The notes below the pieces were generated by a model. It saw only the letters and a program-made list of their open reading frames with translations, did not search any database and was not told the origin of the DNA. A stretch of 33,612 bases of DNA from Companilactobacillus zhongbaensis. GTDB taxonomy: Bacteria > Bacillota > Bacilli > Lactobacillales > Lactobacillaceae. The stretch lies in contig NZ_RHOM01000022.1 of the NCBI RefSeq assembly GCF_003946515.1, forward strand, positions 1-33,612, in the 5' to 3' direction. Shown piece after piece: positions 26,033 to 33,473 of this stretch. A program made the position numbers and the translations under genes. The first letter of the stretch is position 1; every line of letters begins with the position of its first letter.

Positions 26033-26251
26033 TAAATTGTCCCCCAAAATTGATGCTCACGGGCATCGTTTATTTTGATTCTTCAATTATGTTAGCAGAT
26101 GGTGGAGGGAGTTTCAATGAAATTGTGAATGATTTTACTTTTGGAGGCGCTTGTTTTGATGTGAGAGGAATGAAGCGGACAGTAGCGTTTTTTGTTTGAT
26201 GTGTTTGGTGATTTTTGATGGTTTGTGAATGAGGTAGTAGTTTGTGTTGGT
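26033..26251. other. G+T-rich spacer left of repeat D
   Basis: No gene is seen. Block 26161-26220 has T24 G21 A12 C3. It should hold the promoter of the minus-strand MFS gene near 26050-26100, but no clear box pair was found. Confidence 0.4.
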
Positions 26252-26425
26252 GGTTCACTGCCGACTCCGGGGCCCGGGATACACACACTGGAACGCTGCC
26301 GGCATCGATTGGAGCTATCCGGGAAGTTCACCCGGACATCTCCAATACGAGCCTTCCTCTAAGCTCCTTCGTCGCAAAGAGGAATCTGGCGGCTGAGGTG
26401 TGTATCCCGGGCCCCTCCGTCTAGG
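26252..26425 (+). repeat. Structured repeat, copy D
   Basis: Same subfamily as C: GGTTCACTGCCGACTCC at the left and CCTCCGTCTAGG at the right. The outer helix is GGGGCCCGGGATACACAC with GTGTGTATCCCGGGCCCC (18 perfect pairs); relative to C one pair is lost and another flipped, always on both arms. Inside are CTGGAACGC, P3 (TTGGAG CTA TCC / GGA CAT CTCCAA), P4 (TTCCTCT/AAGAGGAA) and GCTGAGG. P3 TTGGAG/CTCCAA versus TTTGAG/CTCAAA in C is a compensated A-to-G/T-to-C pair. A short flank (GAGGTAGTAGTTTG) resembles C and G. It lies between divergent genes. Confidence 0.85.
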
Positions 26426-26604
26426 GTAGGCATCAAACTCTTTTTTTGAGTTGGGGAATAGGTGCTTCCTGGTTTTATGCGCAAGATTTGGTTTGTTTGC
26501 GCTCCTGGCTTCCTTGCTGTGCGCGGGACTTCGCTCCGCTTATTTTTCTTCCTGACGATGTTTGCTGCCACGACTGTTTCTTTGAGATTCGTTTTCTTCT
26601 CTCG

Positions 26605-26760
26605 GGCTGTCGCTTTGCTCCCGCCTTGTCCTTGATGTTGCTCTCGTTGCTTTTTTTTCGTTGGTTCTGGCTGTCGCTTTGCTCCCGCCTTTTCCTTGGT
26701 ATTGCTCTCGTTGTTTTTTTCTCGTTGGTTCTGACTGTTATTTTTTGCTCCTGCCTTTCT
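26605..26760 (+). repeat. 64-bp tandem repeat, about 2.4 copies
   Basis: GGCTGTCGCTTTGCTCCCGCC begins copies at 26605 and 26669; a degenerate third starts near 26733 (GACTGTTATTTTTTGCTCCTGCC). Each unit ends in a T-run plus CGTTGGTTCT. The frame is not conserved and the region is pyrimidine-rich, so it is non-coding. It lies between repeat D and the DUF389 gene. Confidence 0.7.
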
Positions 26761-26789
26761 TACTTTTCTTATTTTCGGAACTATTCTCT

Positions 26790-26818
26790 TTGAGTTCGGA
26801 ATTATAGTAGAATATACG
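26790..26818 (+). promoter_or_regulatory. Candidate promoter of DUF389 gene
   Basis: TTGAGT (26790-26795), 17-base spacer, TATACG (26813-26818); a TAGAAT at 26808-26813 overlaps. The start codon is 26 bases downstream. Moderate match only. Confidence 0.35.
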
Positions 26819-26844
26819 TATTACTTGTATATCGGGGTATTTTT

Positions 26845-28083
26845 ATGAACGGTGAGGATCAACTTTTACGGTCGGATATTATTGATCGGAATGTTCGGCA
26901 GAGTCTTAATCTTAGTTGGATCAACTTTGCTGTGCTGTTTTGTGCGGTTATTATTGCCTGTGTTGGGCTTAATATGGATTCGGTGGCGGTTATTATTGGT
27001 GCTATGCTGATTTCGCCGATTATGGATCCGATTATTGGTATGGGTTATGGTGTTGCGGTTCGTGATTCTTCTATGTTGAAAAAGGCTGTTGTGGTGTTTT
27101 TGATCGAAATTGTGGTTGGGTTGATTGCTGCTACGATTTATTTTGCTTTGTCGCCGATCAAAGATGCTAGTGAACAGCTTTTGGCTCGGACTCAGCCTGC
27201 TATTTGGGACGTTTTGATAGCCTTTTTTGGTGGCTTTGCCGGTATTATTGGTTCTGCTAAGAAGGAGCCGGGGAATATTTTGCCTGGTGTGGCTATCGCT
27301 ACGGCTTTGATTCCACCGCTTTCTACTGTTGGATACGGGCTCAGTCAGTTTAAATGGTCGATCGTCTTTAGCGCTGGATATTTATTCTTGATCAATTCTT
27401 TCTTCATTGCGCTAGCCACGATGATCGGGACCTTGATTTTTAACTTTAGAAAAAATCGGGCTTCCGGTATTCCTTTGAAAAATCAGATGATGATCATCGT
27501 TGCTGCTATTATCATCACGATCCCCAGTTTGATCTCGGCTTCGACTTTGGTCAAACAGACGTATAATGACACTCAGCTGACGAATTTTATTTCCAAAGAG
27601 ATGCCAGATCAATACGTGGTCGATAAATCGTTTGATAACAATAAGATCAAGTTAGTCGTAATGGGTCAAAATATTACTAATTCTGAGCTCAAACAGTTGG
27701 ATAAAAAATTGGACGGCTACCAACTTGGTGGCTACAAGCTGCAACTTAATCAGCTTTCCAAGGGTAATTATTTGAGTGTGAACGACTTTAAACAATACGT
27801 TGCCCATGAAAAAAATGGTACTACCCAACAAACTACTAGCTCGGATGATCAATCAGAATTACTTTCATTTAAGAAAAAAATTACAGAGAAGTACCCTGAT
27901 ACGATTGAAAAAGTTTATATCGGTGAACTTGCCCAAAAGAATAAGACTGGAAAAGCTTTGATCTTGGTCCAATGGAAGCAAGATCAAGCCACAACAGAAA
28001 ATGAGCAAGTAGTTAGTGACTTTGTTAAGAGCGAGGCTAAGAAACAAGATTTAGAGTATACATTGCATTTTACTGAAGATTAA
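26845..28083 (+). CDS. DUF389 membrane protein
   Basis: Protein of 412 residues. The first ~220 residues hold about six membrane helices of the DUF389 (TIGR00341-like) family, with AVIIGAMLISPIMDPIIGMG and LPGVAIATALIPPLSTVGYG as signature segments. The last ~190 residues are soluble and probably extracytoplasmic or cytoplasmic; I do not recognise a domain there. ATG 26845 with CGGGG upstream. Function unknown. Base use changes inside the gene: the 5' part is T/G-ending (27001-27060: T24 G19 A9 C8), the 3' part A-rich, tracking the nearest repeat (D, plus; F, minus). Confidence 0.88.
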   Translation: MNGEDQLLRSDIIDRNVRQSLNLSWINFAVLFCAVIIACVGLNMDSVAVIIGAMLISPIMDPIIGMGYGVAVRDSSMLKKAVVVFLIEIVVGLIAATIYFALSPIKDASEQLLARTQPAIWDVLIAFFGGFAGIIGSAKKEPGNILPGVAIATALIPPLSTVGYGLSQFKWSIVFSAGYLFLINSFFIALATMIGTLIFNFRKNRASGIPLKNQMMIIVAAIIITIPSLISASTLVKQTYNDTQLTNFISKEMPDQYVVDKSFDNNKIKLVVMGQNITNSELKQLDKKLDGYQLGGYKLQLNQLSKGNYLSVNDFKQYVAHEKNGTTQQTTSSDDQSELLSFKKKITEKYPDTIEKVYIGELAQKNKTGKALILVQWKQDQATTENEQVVSDFVKSEAKKQDLEYTLHFTED

Positions 28084-28089
28084 CGATGG

Positions 28090-28126
28090 AAGAGTTTCCT
28101 CATCAAAGTGAGTGAGACTCTTTTTT
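28090..28126 (+). terminator. Terminator of DUF389 gene
   Basis: AAGAGTTTCCTCA pairs with the TGAG..GAGACTCTT arm with small mismatches and runs into six T. Confidence 0.75.
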
Positions 28127-28169
28127 GTTACAATAAAGATAATTATCAAATCGAGGAGCAAACACAAAC

Positions 28170-28502
28170 ATGAATAACGAAATCAAATTCATCATGAGTG
28201 AACTAGAATTGATTTACGACTATTACCAAGACAACTTCAGTCTAAAACGGATCAAGACGTACATTCTAAGTATGCCCGAGGGAACTAAAATAACCAAAGT
28301 AGAGACAGGAAATGTCCCGATGTACGGCCAAGATTTGCCACTACCAATAGCCAAATTTAATGACGACAGTGATTCGATAGGCTTGCTACAAGTAACACAC
28401 ACAATGATCAAAGATAGGGGAGTAGAAATCTTCGCCCAAGATTCAAAAAGAGTCCAAGACTTAGTAAATCGCCTAATCGAATTGATCCAACCAGAAAAAT
28501 AA
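28170..28502 (+). CDS. Hypothetical 110-residue protein
   Basis: Soluble, acidic protein with no signal peptide, membrane segment or motif I recognise. ATG 28170 follows GAGGAG and a terminator follows at 28510, so it is a real single-gene unit. It is predicted to be mixed alpha/beta: an N-terminal helix (IKFIMSELELIYDYYQD), central strands around a Pro-rich turn (MYGQDLPLPIAKF) and a C-terminal helix (SKRVQDLVNRLIELI). Codons are strongly A-rich, in contrast to the first half of the preceding gene. Function not assigned. Confidence 0.75.
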   Translation: MNNEIKFIMSELELIYDYYQDNFSLKRIKTYILSMPEGTKITKVETGNVPMYGQDLPLPIAKFNDDSDSIGLLQVTHTMIKDRGVEIFAQDSKRVQDLVNRLIELIQPEK

Positions 28503-28509
28503 GATACTA

Positions 28510-28539
28510 AAAAAACAGCCAAGAAACAGGCTGTTTTTT
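28510..28539. terminator. Terminator after hypothetical gene
   Basis: Perfect stem AAAAAACAGCC (28510-28520) with GGCTGTTTTTT (28529-28539), loop AAGAAACA. Confidence 0.9.
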
Positions 28540-28685
28540 CTTGCTCAAAATTTGAGTTGTGGACTGTGTTTACAGATCCATCACGATGCAATGCTCATAA
28601 ATGCAAAACTAGTCATCCATTCAAGTGGGAGAGATATTCAATTACAACAGAATTCTTTTAACGTCTGATTGAATCAAATACCAAA

Positions 28686-29020
28686 CGATGATAACCACTA
28701 AATAACATCAACAAGATAGAACAGAAAATAAAAATCGTAAGACACAATACAAATTAAATACGCAAATCTAATCAAAACAGTTTTGCCCAACATAAATAAG
28801 TACCGTATCCCCACCCAAATCTGATGATTATACTACCTTAGGTTCTGCGGAGGGTGGAAGGAATTCGCTGTCAGCCATGAAATTTCACTTGGCAATTTAT
28901 TGCCTAGTGAAAGGCCCAGCTGTGAGATGTCCGGGCGAACTTCCCGGATAGCTCAGAGTGGTGCCCATGGCGTTCCACAGCGCAATTCCTGGAACCCTCC
29001 GCAGAACCGGCAATAAAACC
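28686..29020 (-). repeat. Structured repeat, copy F (core 28836-29020, tail to 28686)
   Basis: Minus-strand copy of the A subfamily. On the minus strand: GCCGG, P1 GGTTCTGCGGAGGG/CCCTCCGCAGAACC, loop TTCC/TCCA, P2, TGTGGAACGC, P3 (TGAG CTA TCCGGG / CCCGGA CAT CTCA), P4 (TTTCACT-A-GGCAA / TTGCC-A-AGTGAAA), GCTGACAGCGAAT. The tail then shows GGATACGGTACTTA, TTACGATTTT, CTATCTTGTTGAT and GGTTATCATCG, with the same 11- and 10-base gaps between the last three as in copy A1. The plus strand here is A+C rich (28741-28800: A30 C12 T13 G5). Confidence 0.85.
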
Positions 29021-29023
29021 CCA

Positions 29024-29056
29024 AACAAAAAAAGCAACCACTATAAAAGTAGTTGC
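29024..29056 (-). terminator. Terminator of MMPL gene (minus strand)
   Basis: GCAAC-c-ACT (29034-29042) and AGT-a-GTTGC (29048-29056) form the stem; on the minus strand it is followed by a T-run (A-run at 29027-29033 plus). Confidence 0.75.
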
Positions 29057-29068
29057 TCATTAAATCAA

Positions 29069-31795
29069 TTATTTATTATCATCAGAAGCCTTAGCCGCTT
29101 CTTCCAGCTTCTTATCTTCTTTTCTATTTCTAAACAAGAAGACCAAAGCAGGTAGAACAGTCAAAGCACTGATCAATGAGTAAGCCGTATCAAGCACAGT
29201 GATCAAACCGAATGAACGCAATACAGGGAAACTTGCGAACATGATAGCTGAGAAACCACCGATAACAGTTAATCCAGAAACTGTAATAGCTTGTCCAACT
29301 TTAGCCACCGCATCGATAATAGCTTTTTCACGGGTGACTTTATTGAGTCGCTCTTCTCGATACCGCTCAAGGATCAAGATCGTAAACTCAGTACCAATAC
29401 CTAGAACTAATGAACTTAGGGCGATTGTAACTGGGTTGTATGATGTGTGCATTAACCAAAGTGTTAATGGTGAAAGTCCAAGAACTACCAAGATAGGTAG
29501 GACAGGGTAAATAGCTAGACGGAATTCACGATATACTAACAACAATACGATGAAGATGATTGCCAATCCGGCAAACATGATCAAGTTATGGTTAGATGTA
29601 ACGTTGTTGACACCGATAAGCATCATAACTGTTAATCCGGCTGGTGAGATCGATAGTCCGTCATGTGTACCACCGATATCATCAGAAATCTTGTCCATCA
29701 ATTTTTGTTGATCCTTAGTTGATAGATTTTGATTGATCTTGAATTGGATCGTGGCGTAATTCTTGTTGTCACTAATTACAGATTGCTTGAGTGGCTTAGG
29801 AATGTTGTTGACACCAGCATTCATTGCTGATTGACTAGCATTCATGTCGCCACCTAGTTGTTTGTAAGTAGATGAAAGACTAGTTACACCAGTAATATCT
29901 TTGTGCTTGTTTTGTTCTTGCTTACCAAGCTTATCGATACGTTTCATCGAATCGGCGTTTCTAACGTCGTCACCTTTAACAAGGTAATCGATGTAAACTG
30001 TCGAACCAACTTTCTTTTGCAAGTACTTAGTATTTTGCAATTCACTCATGTCTTGAGGAATCATCTTCATGATATCTGTTTCAGTGTTGATATTGTGTTC
30101 AACAGCGAAACCTAAACCACCAAGAACGATGGCAATTGCAAAAATCCAACCAGCATGTCTTGTGATGAAGGTTGCGTAACTACGTAGCCATCCTGAAAGA
30201 CGTGTTGAGTCGTTTCCGTTGCTCTTCTTTTTACGTGCTTCGTTCTTTTCAACGAACTTAGCGTGGGCCTTCTCTGACTTGTCAGCCAAAGTAAAGGTAC
30301 TGAACATCATGAAGAACTCAACGACATATGCACAGAAGACACCAAGTGCTAGTGTGATACCGAATTGTTGCATCATAGGTGCTTTTGACAAGAACATTGT
30401 CAAGAAACTGAAGATCATAACGATAACAGCAATACCTACGGCAGGTCCCATCTTAGCAACTGAAAGCTTGATGGCACCTTCGGAATCTTCTGAGGTTCGA
30501 TATTCATCTTCGTAACGGTTTTGGAACTGAACACCGAAGTCGGTACCCAGACCAATGATGATAGGTAGTGTAGCCATTGTAGCCAAGGTGATAGGTAAGT
30601 TGAACCAACCCATGGCACCGAATGTCCAGATCATACCGATTAAAACGTAAAGTAGTGGTAAGATTCTTCTTCTTACTGGGAAAATCAAAGCTAGAATGAT
30701 GATCATGATAATTACGGCGATCACAACCATGACAGCCATATTTTGGATAACAACATTCTTAACTTGACCGATAACTACTGGAGTACCGGCACTTCTAACT
30801 TTAACTTTGCTGCTAAAGCCAGCATCTTTGATAGCTTTATGAACATCATTCATTAACTTAACGTTGGTGTTCATGTCGGTCGTACTCTTAGTGTTGACCA
30901 TTAAGATGGTATGTTTACCATTCTTAGGTAATAATTGCGAAATTGCTGATGGAACTTTACCGTTGTCGCTAAGTAAAATGTCACGCAATAAAGCGTTAGA
31001 CATGTTTTGAACCTTAGGGATCATAGGTAAAACAGCGGCAGTGAGAGCTTGCTTTTGTTGATCGTTAAGCAAGGTCAAAGTATAATTTTGTACTTGTTGC
31101 TTTTGTTGATCAGTCAACATACTCATCAATTGACTTGATTGTTGGCTAGTCATTTCTGCTGCGGCAGCTTGTTGTTGAGCAGCAGGCATTTGTGCAATTT
31201 GTGCTTGCGCTTGTTGTTGAGCTGCAGCAACTTGTTGTTTCTGTTCGTCCGTTAAAACAGAACCTGTCACATAAGATTGAACTTGTGCTTGTTGTTCTGT
31301 CGTCAAACCACTTTGGATCTTAGTAGTAAGTTCGTTCTTTTGAGCTGTAGTCAAATTAGCCATTAAGTCTTTTTCAGCCTTAGGTGTCAAGTTGAGATTT
31401 AATCCTGACATGTTTTTAGCGGCTGAAGGATTCTTAGCGATTTGTTCGAGCTCGTCGTTTAACAAGTTAACGATATTCGTTGTTGAACGAACGTTGTCAT
31501 TCTTGCTAAGCTTTTTATCAAGCTTATTAAGCTTCTTCATGTTTGATTGTGATAAAACATCATCTTGTTTACCACTAACCATGACATAAACTGAATCACC
31601 ACCAAAGTTCTTTTGGTAAGTATTGGTATCTTTGTATGGCTTCGAATTCGAGTTGACAAAGACATCATTACTGAACTTCATTTGGATCCTCGGTAAACCA
31701 AATGCAAGAACAATGGTCAATACTGCAATAATACCGATCCACATTTTAGCGTGCTGGTGGATGCTATTACTGAGCATATTGAAAAATTTTTCCAT
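29069..31795 (-). CDS. MMPL/RND-family transporter
   Basis: Large membrane transporter, 908 residues, of the MMPL/HAE3 branch of the RND superfamily. Two halves each have one helix, a large extracytoplasmic loop and about five helices; GLGTDFGVQFQNRYEDE and GIGTEFTILILERYREE are the paired GxGxx(D/E) segments in helix 4 that carry the proton-relay acidic residue. The first extracytoplasmic loop has a long Gln/Ala-rich insert (about residues 165-265, with TDQQKQQV-like repeats). The last residues are charged and cytoplasmic. ATG 31795 has GGAGGGAAGAG upstream. The TetR-type gene just upstream is its likely regulator. Substrates of such proteins include lipids and amphipathic drugs; none can be named here. 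Confidence 0.88.
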   Translation of the reverse strand: MEKFFNMLSNSIHQHAKMWIGIIAVLTIVLAFGLPRIQMKFSNDVFVNSNSKPYKDTNTYQKNFGGDSVYVMVSGKQDDVLSQSNMKKLNKLDKKLSKNDNVRSTTNIVNLLNDELEQIAKNPSAAKNMSGLNLNLTPKAEKDLMANLTTAQKNELTTKIQSGLTTEQQAQVQSYVTGSVLTDEQKQQVAAAQQQAQAQIAQMPAAQQQAAAAEMTSQQSSQLMSMLTDQQKQQVQNYTLTLLNDQQKQALTAAVLPMIPKVQNMSNALLRDILLSDNGKVPSAISQLLPKNGKHTILMVNTKSTTDMNTNVKLMNDVHKAIKDAGFSSKVKVRSAGTPVVIGQVKNVVIQNMAVMVVIAVIIMIIILALIFPVRRRILPLLYVLIGMIWTFGAMGWFNLPITLATMATLPIIIGLGTDFGVQFQNRYEDEYRTSEDSEGAIKLSVAKMGPAVGIAVIVMIFSFLTMFLSKAPMMQQFGITLALGVFCAYVVEFFMMFSTFTLADKSEKAHAKFVEKNEARKKKSNGNDSTRLSGWLRSYATFITRHAGWIFAIAIVLGGLGFAVEHNINTETDIMKMIPQDMSELQNTKYLQKKVGSTVYIDYLVKGDDVRNADSMKRIDKLGKQEQNKHKDITGVTSLSSTYKQLGGDMNASQSAMNAGVNNIPKPLKQSVISDNKNYATIQFKINQNLSTKDQQKLMDKISDDIGGTHDGLSISPAGLTVMMLIGVNNVTSNHNLIMFAGLAIIFIVLLLVYREFRLAIYPVLPILVVLGLSPLTLWLMHTSYNPVTIALSSLVLGIGTEFTILILERYREERLNKVTREKAIIDAVAKVGQAITVSGLTVIGGFSAIMFASFPVLRSFGLITVLDTAYSLISALTVLPALVFLFRNRKEDKKLEEAAKASDDNK

Positions 31796-31864
31796 AATAT
31801 TCTCTTCCCTCCAAATTATCTCATGTCGAATAGTTTAACATTAATTTACTGGTTTTTAAGCCAC

Positions 31865-31902
31865 AAAAAGAGGCAGTCCTCTTAAAATAAGACAACTACC
31901 TC
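31865..31902 (-). terminator. Terminator of tetR-type gene (minus strand)
   Basis: On the minus strand GAGGTAGT..TCTT pairs with AAGA..ACTGCCTC (two G-U pairs, one mismatch) and runs into TTTTT. The MMPL gene may therefore have its own promoter between this hairpin and 31795. Confidence 0.65.
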
Positions 31903-31910
31903 ATTTTGTA

Positions 31911-32468
31911 TCATTTTTCGACCCATTTTCTGAAAAAATCGTCCGTAAATGACGTAAATTCTTCCTTAGGGATCTTAAAATCATTATCTTCCAAATACTC
32001 AACAACACCGACTAAGGCACCGACAATCAAACTGATCATTAGCTCGGGAGTTTCAGAATCCCGGATCATAACGATCAAAGGATCATCATCGGTATTTTCG
32101 GCTTTTTGCCATTTACGAGTCACAATATCCTTTAAAATTAATCTAAATTCTGGATAAAGATTGGCGCGTGTTTGATATTGTGGGGAAACGTGGCGCATGA
32201 ACTCGTTATTTTTGCCGATAAAGTCGGCGATTTGCGTAATGATCGTCTCGGTCGAATTAGCTTCGGCCAGCAAGTCGTCGAGTAAATATTCGAAGACAGC
32301 ATTGAGGAGCGAGAACTTATCATTGAAGTAACGATAAAAGGTACTGTGATTGATCTGTGCTTCAGCAGAAATATCGCCGACAGTGATCTTGTCGAACGGC
32401 TTTTTTTCTAAAAGTGAAATCATTGCAGTTACTATGGCGTTTCTAGTTCTCTCCGTTACTTGTGACAT
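31911..32468 (-). CDS. TetR/AcrR-family regulator
   Basis: Repressor of 185 residues. The N-terminal TetR helix-turn-helix covers about residues 8-55 (ITVGDISAEAQINHSTFYRYF), and the C-terminal helical domain resembles the TetR_C_8-type group seen in lactobacilli. ATG 32468 follows AAGGGGAG. It is encoded directly upstream of, and in the same direction as, the MMPL transporter, the usual arrangement for a local repressor of an efflux pump. The ligand is unknown. Confidence 0.9.
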   Translation of the reverse strand: MSQVTERTRNAIVTAMISLLEKKPFDKITVGDISAEAQINHSTFYRYFNDKFSLLNAVFEYLLDDLLAEANSTETIITQIADFIGKNNEFMRHVSPQYQTRANLYPEFRLILKDIVTRKWQKAENTDDDPLIVMIRDSETPELMISLIVGALVGVVEYLEDNDFKIPKEEFTSFTDDFFRKWVEK

Positions 32469-32484
32469 AAGTTTCTCCCCTTAA

Positions 32485-32958
32485 TTAAAATACTTTGATA
32501 TCTTCGTATCTGGTCATTAATACGTTAAAATCGTAATCTTTGAGTTGATCAATGCTCTTTTCTCCATTGAAAAAGGCGGTCAAGCTATCAGCGAGCATTA
32601 AGTTTAATGGTGGTTCTTGATCGAAGCGAACTCCGATCACAGGAACATTGTTGGCAAAGGCGTAGCCACATTCCCAAGCAGTTCCTGAATCTGGTTCACT
32701 AAGCTTTTCTTCAAGCTTGTAGTCTAATTCGGCGACGACAATGTCTGAGATGTTGATGTTGTTGATGTCGTGTTTGAAAACGGCTGTTTGCCATTCGAAC
32801 GAACCAAACTCTGCATCTGTGTATTCGTCTTTTCCGGGACGGAAAATATCGCCGATCGTGTCATTTTGTTCTAGAAGTTGTTGGATCTTATCTAGACGCT
32901 CTTTTTGTTGGTCGCTGAAGAAGGGACCAGCTAAATAAACTCGGTTAAGTTTCGTCAT
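32485..32958 (-). CDS. Nucleoside 2-deoxyribosyltransferase
   Basis: Enzyme exchanging the base of 2'-deoxynucleosides (purine/pyrimidine salvage), 157 residues, the same length as the classical Lactobacillus leichmannii enzyme. ATG 32958 is chosen with AAGGAGAA upstream; the frame is open 13 codons further without support. Motifs: VYLAGPFF at the N-terminus, FRPGKDEY, SDIVVAELDY and SGTAWECGYA, whose Glu96 matches the catalytic nucleophile position. It ends 16 bases before the tetR-type gene start, so the two may be co-transcribed. Confidence 0.9.
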   Translation of the reverse strand: MTKLNRVYLAGPFFSDQQKERLDKIQQLLEQNDTIGDIFRPGKDEYTDAEFGSFEWQTAVFKHDINNINISDIVVAELDYKLEEKLSEPDSGTAWECGYAFANNVPVIGVRFDQEPPLNLMLADSLTAFFNGEKSIDQLKDYDFNVLMTRYEDIKVF

Positions 32959-33133
32959 TTTTATTCTCCTTTTTTGGCACACTTTTATTATACGCAAAAA
33001 GCTGCCTTAGAGTGTAATATTAAGGGAATGTTACAGGGATGTTTTTGTCTGTTTAAATTGTATGCTGGGTGGTTTTATTTATGTTTATCGCGTGATATAA
33101 CATATGTAGTTAATCGCGTGGAGGCGTTTTGTT

Positions 33134-33250
33134 ATGGTAGATAAGAGATGTGTTATGCCTAAGGGTAAGGCTGTATATAAGAATAAGAAGAAGATAAATT
33201 ATTTGGCTGTTGTCGGGATTTTGTTTGCTTTTTTGATTTTTGTGTTTTAA
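33134..33250 (+). CDS. Small membrane peptide, 38 residues
   Basis: ATG 33134 follows GGAGG (33119-33123). The product has a basic N-terminal half (KGKAVYKNKKK) and one hydrophobic helix (INYLAVVGILFAFLIFVF) reaching the C-terminus, so a single-pass membrane protein with the N-terminus inside is likely. A terminator follows at 33259. Direct repeats ATCGCGTG at 33087-33094 and 33113-33120 flank the probable promoter region. No family recognised; it might be a toxin-like or regulatory small protein. Confidence 0.55.
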   Translation: MVDKRCVMPKGKAVYKNKKKINYLAVVGILFAFLIFVF

Positions 33251-33258
33251 TTTTGGGT

Positions 33259-33286
33259 TAGCTGTCGGGGGACGGCTATTTTTTTT
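33259..33286 (+). terminator. Terminator after small membrane peptide
   Basis: TAGC-t-GTC (33259-33266) pairs with GAC-g-GCTA (33271-33278), followed by eight T. Confidence 0.7.
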
Positions 33287-33315
33287 GCTTTTTTTCGATT
33301 GAGTGTGAGAGCTTG

Positions 33316-33473
33316 ATGGTGGTGGGAGCCTTGAGGTGTGAGAGTTTTTAGCAGACGAGAAGCGTTTTGCTTGTGGTGGCGTTTGTGATTTTAGGTGTGT
33401 TTGGGGTTGAGGTAATAGTTTGGTGGGTGGTTCACTGCCGACTCCGGGGCCCGGGGATACAGACGCTGGAACG
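33316..33473 (+). repeat. Structured repeat, copy G, truncated by IS
   Basis: Matches copy C from its G+T-rich leader (shared GTGGTGGCGTTTGTGATTTT) through GGTTCACTGCCGACTCC and GGGGCCCGGGGATACAGAC to CTGGAACG at 33473, then stops abruptly. The following DNA is an insertion sequence, so the 3' half lies beyond the window or is lost. Confidence 0.8.
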
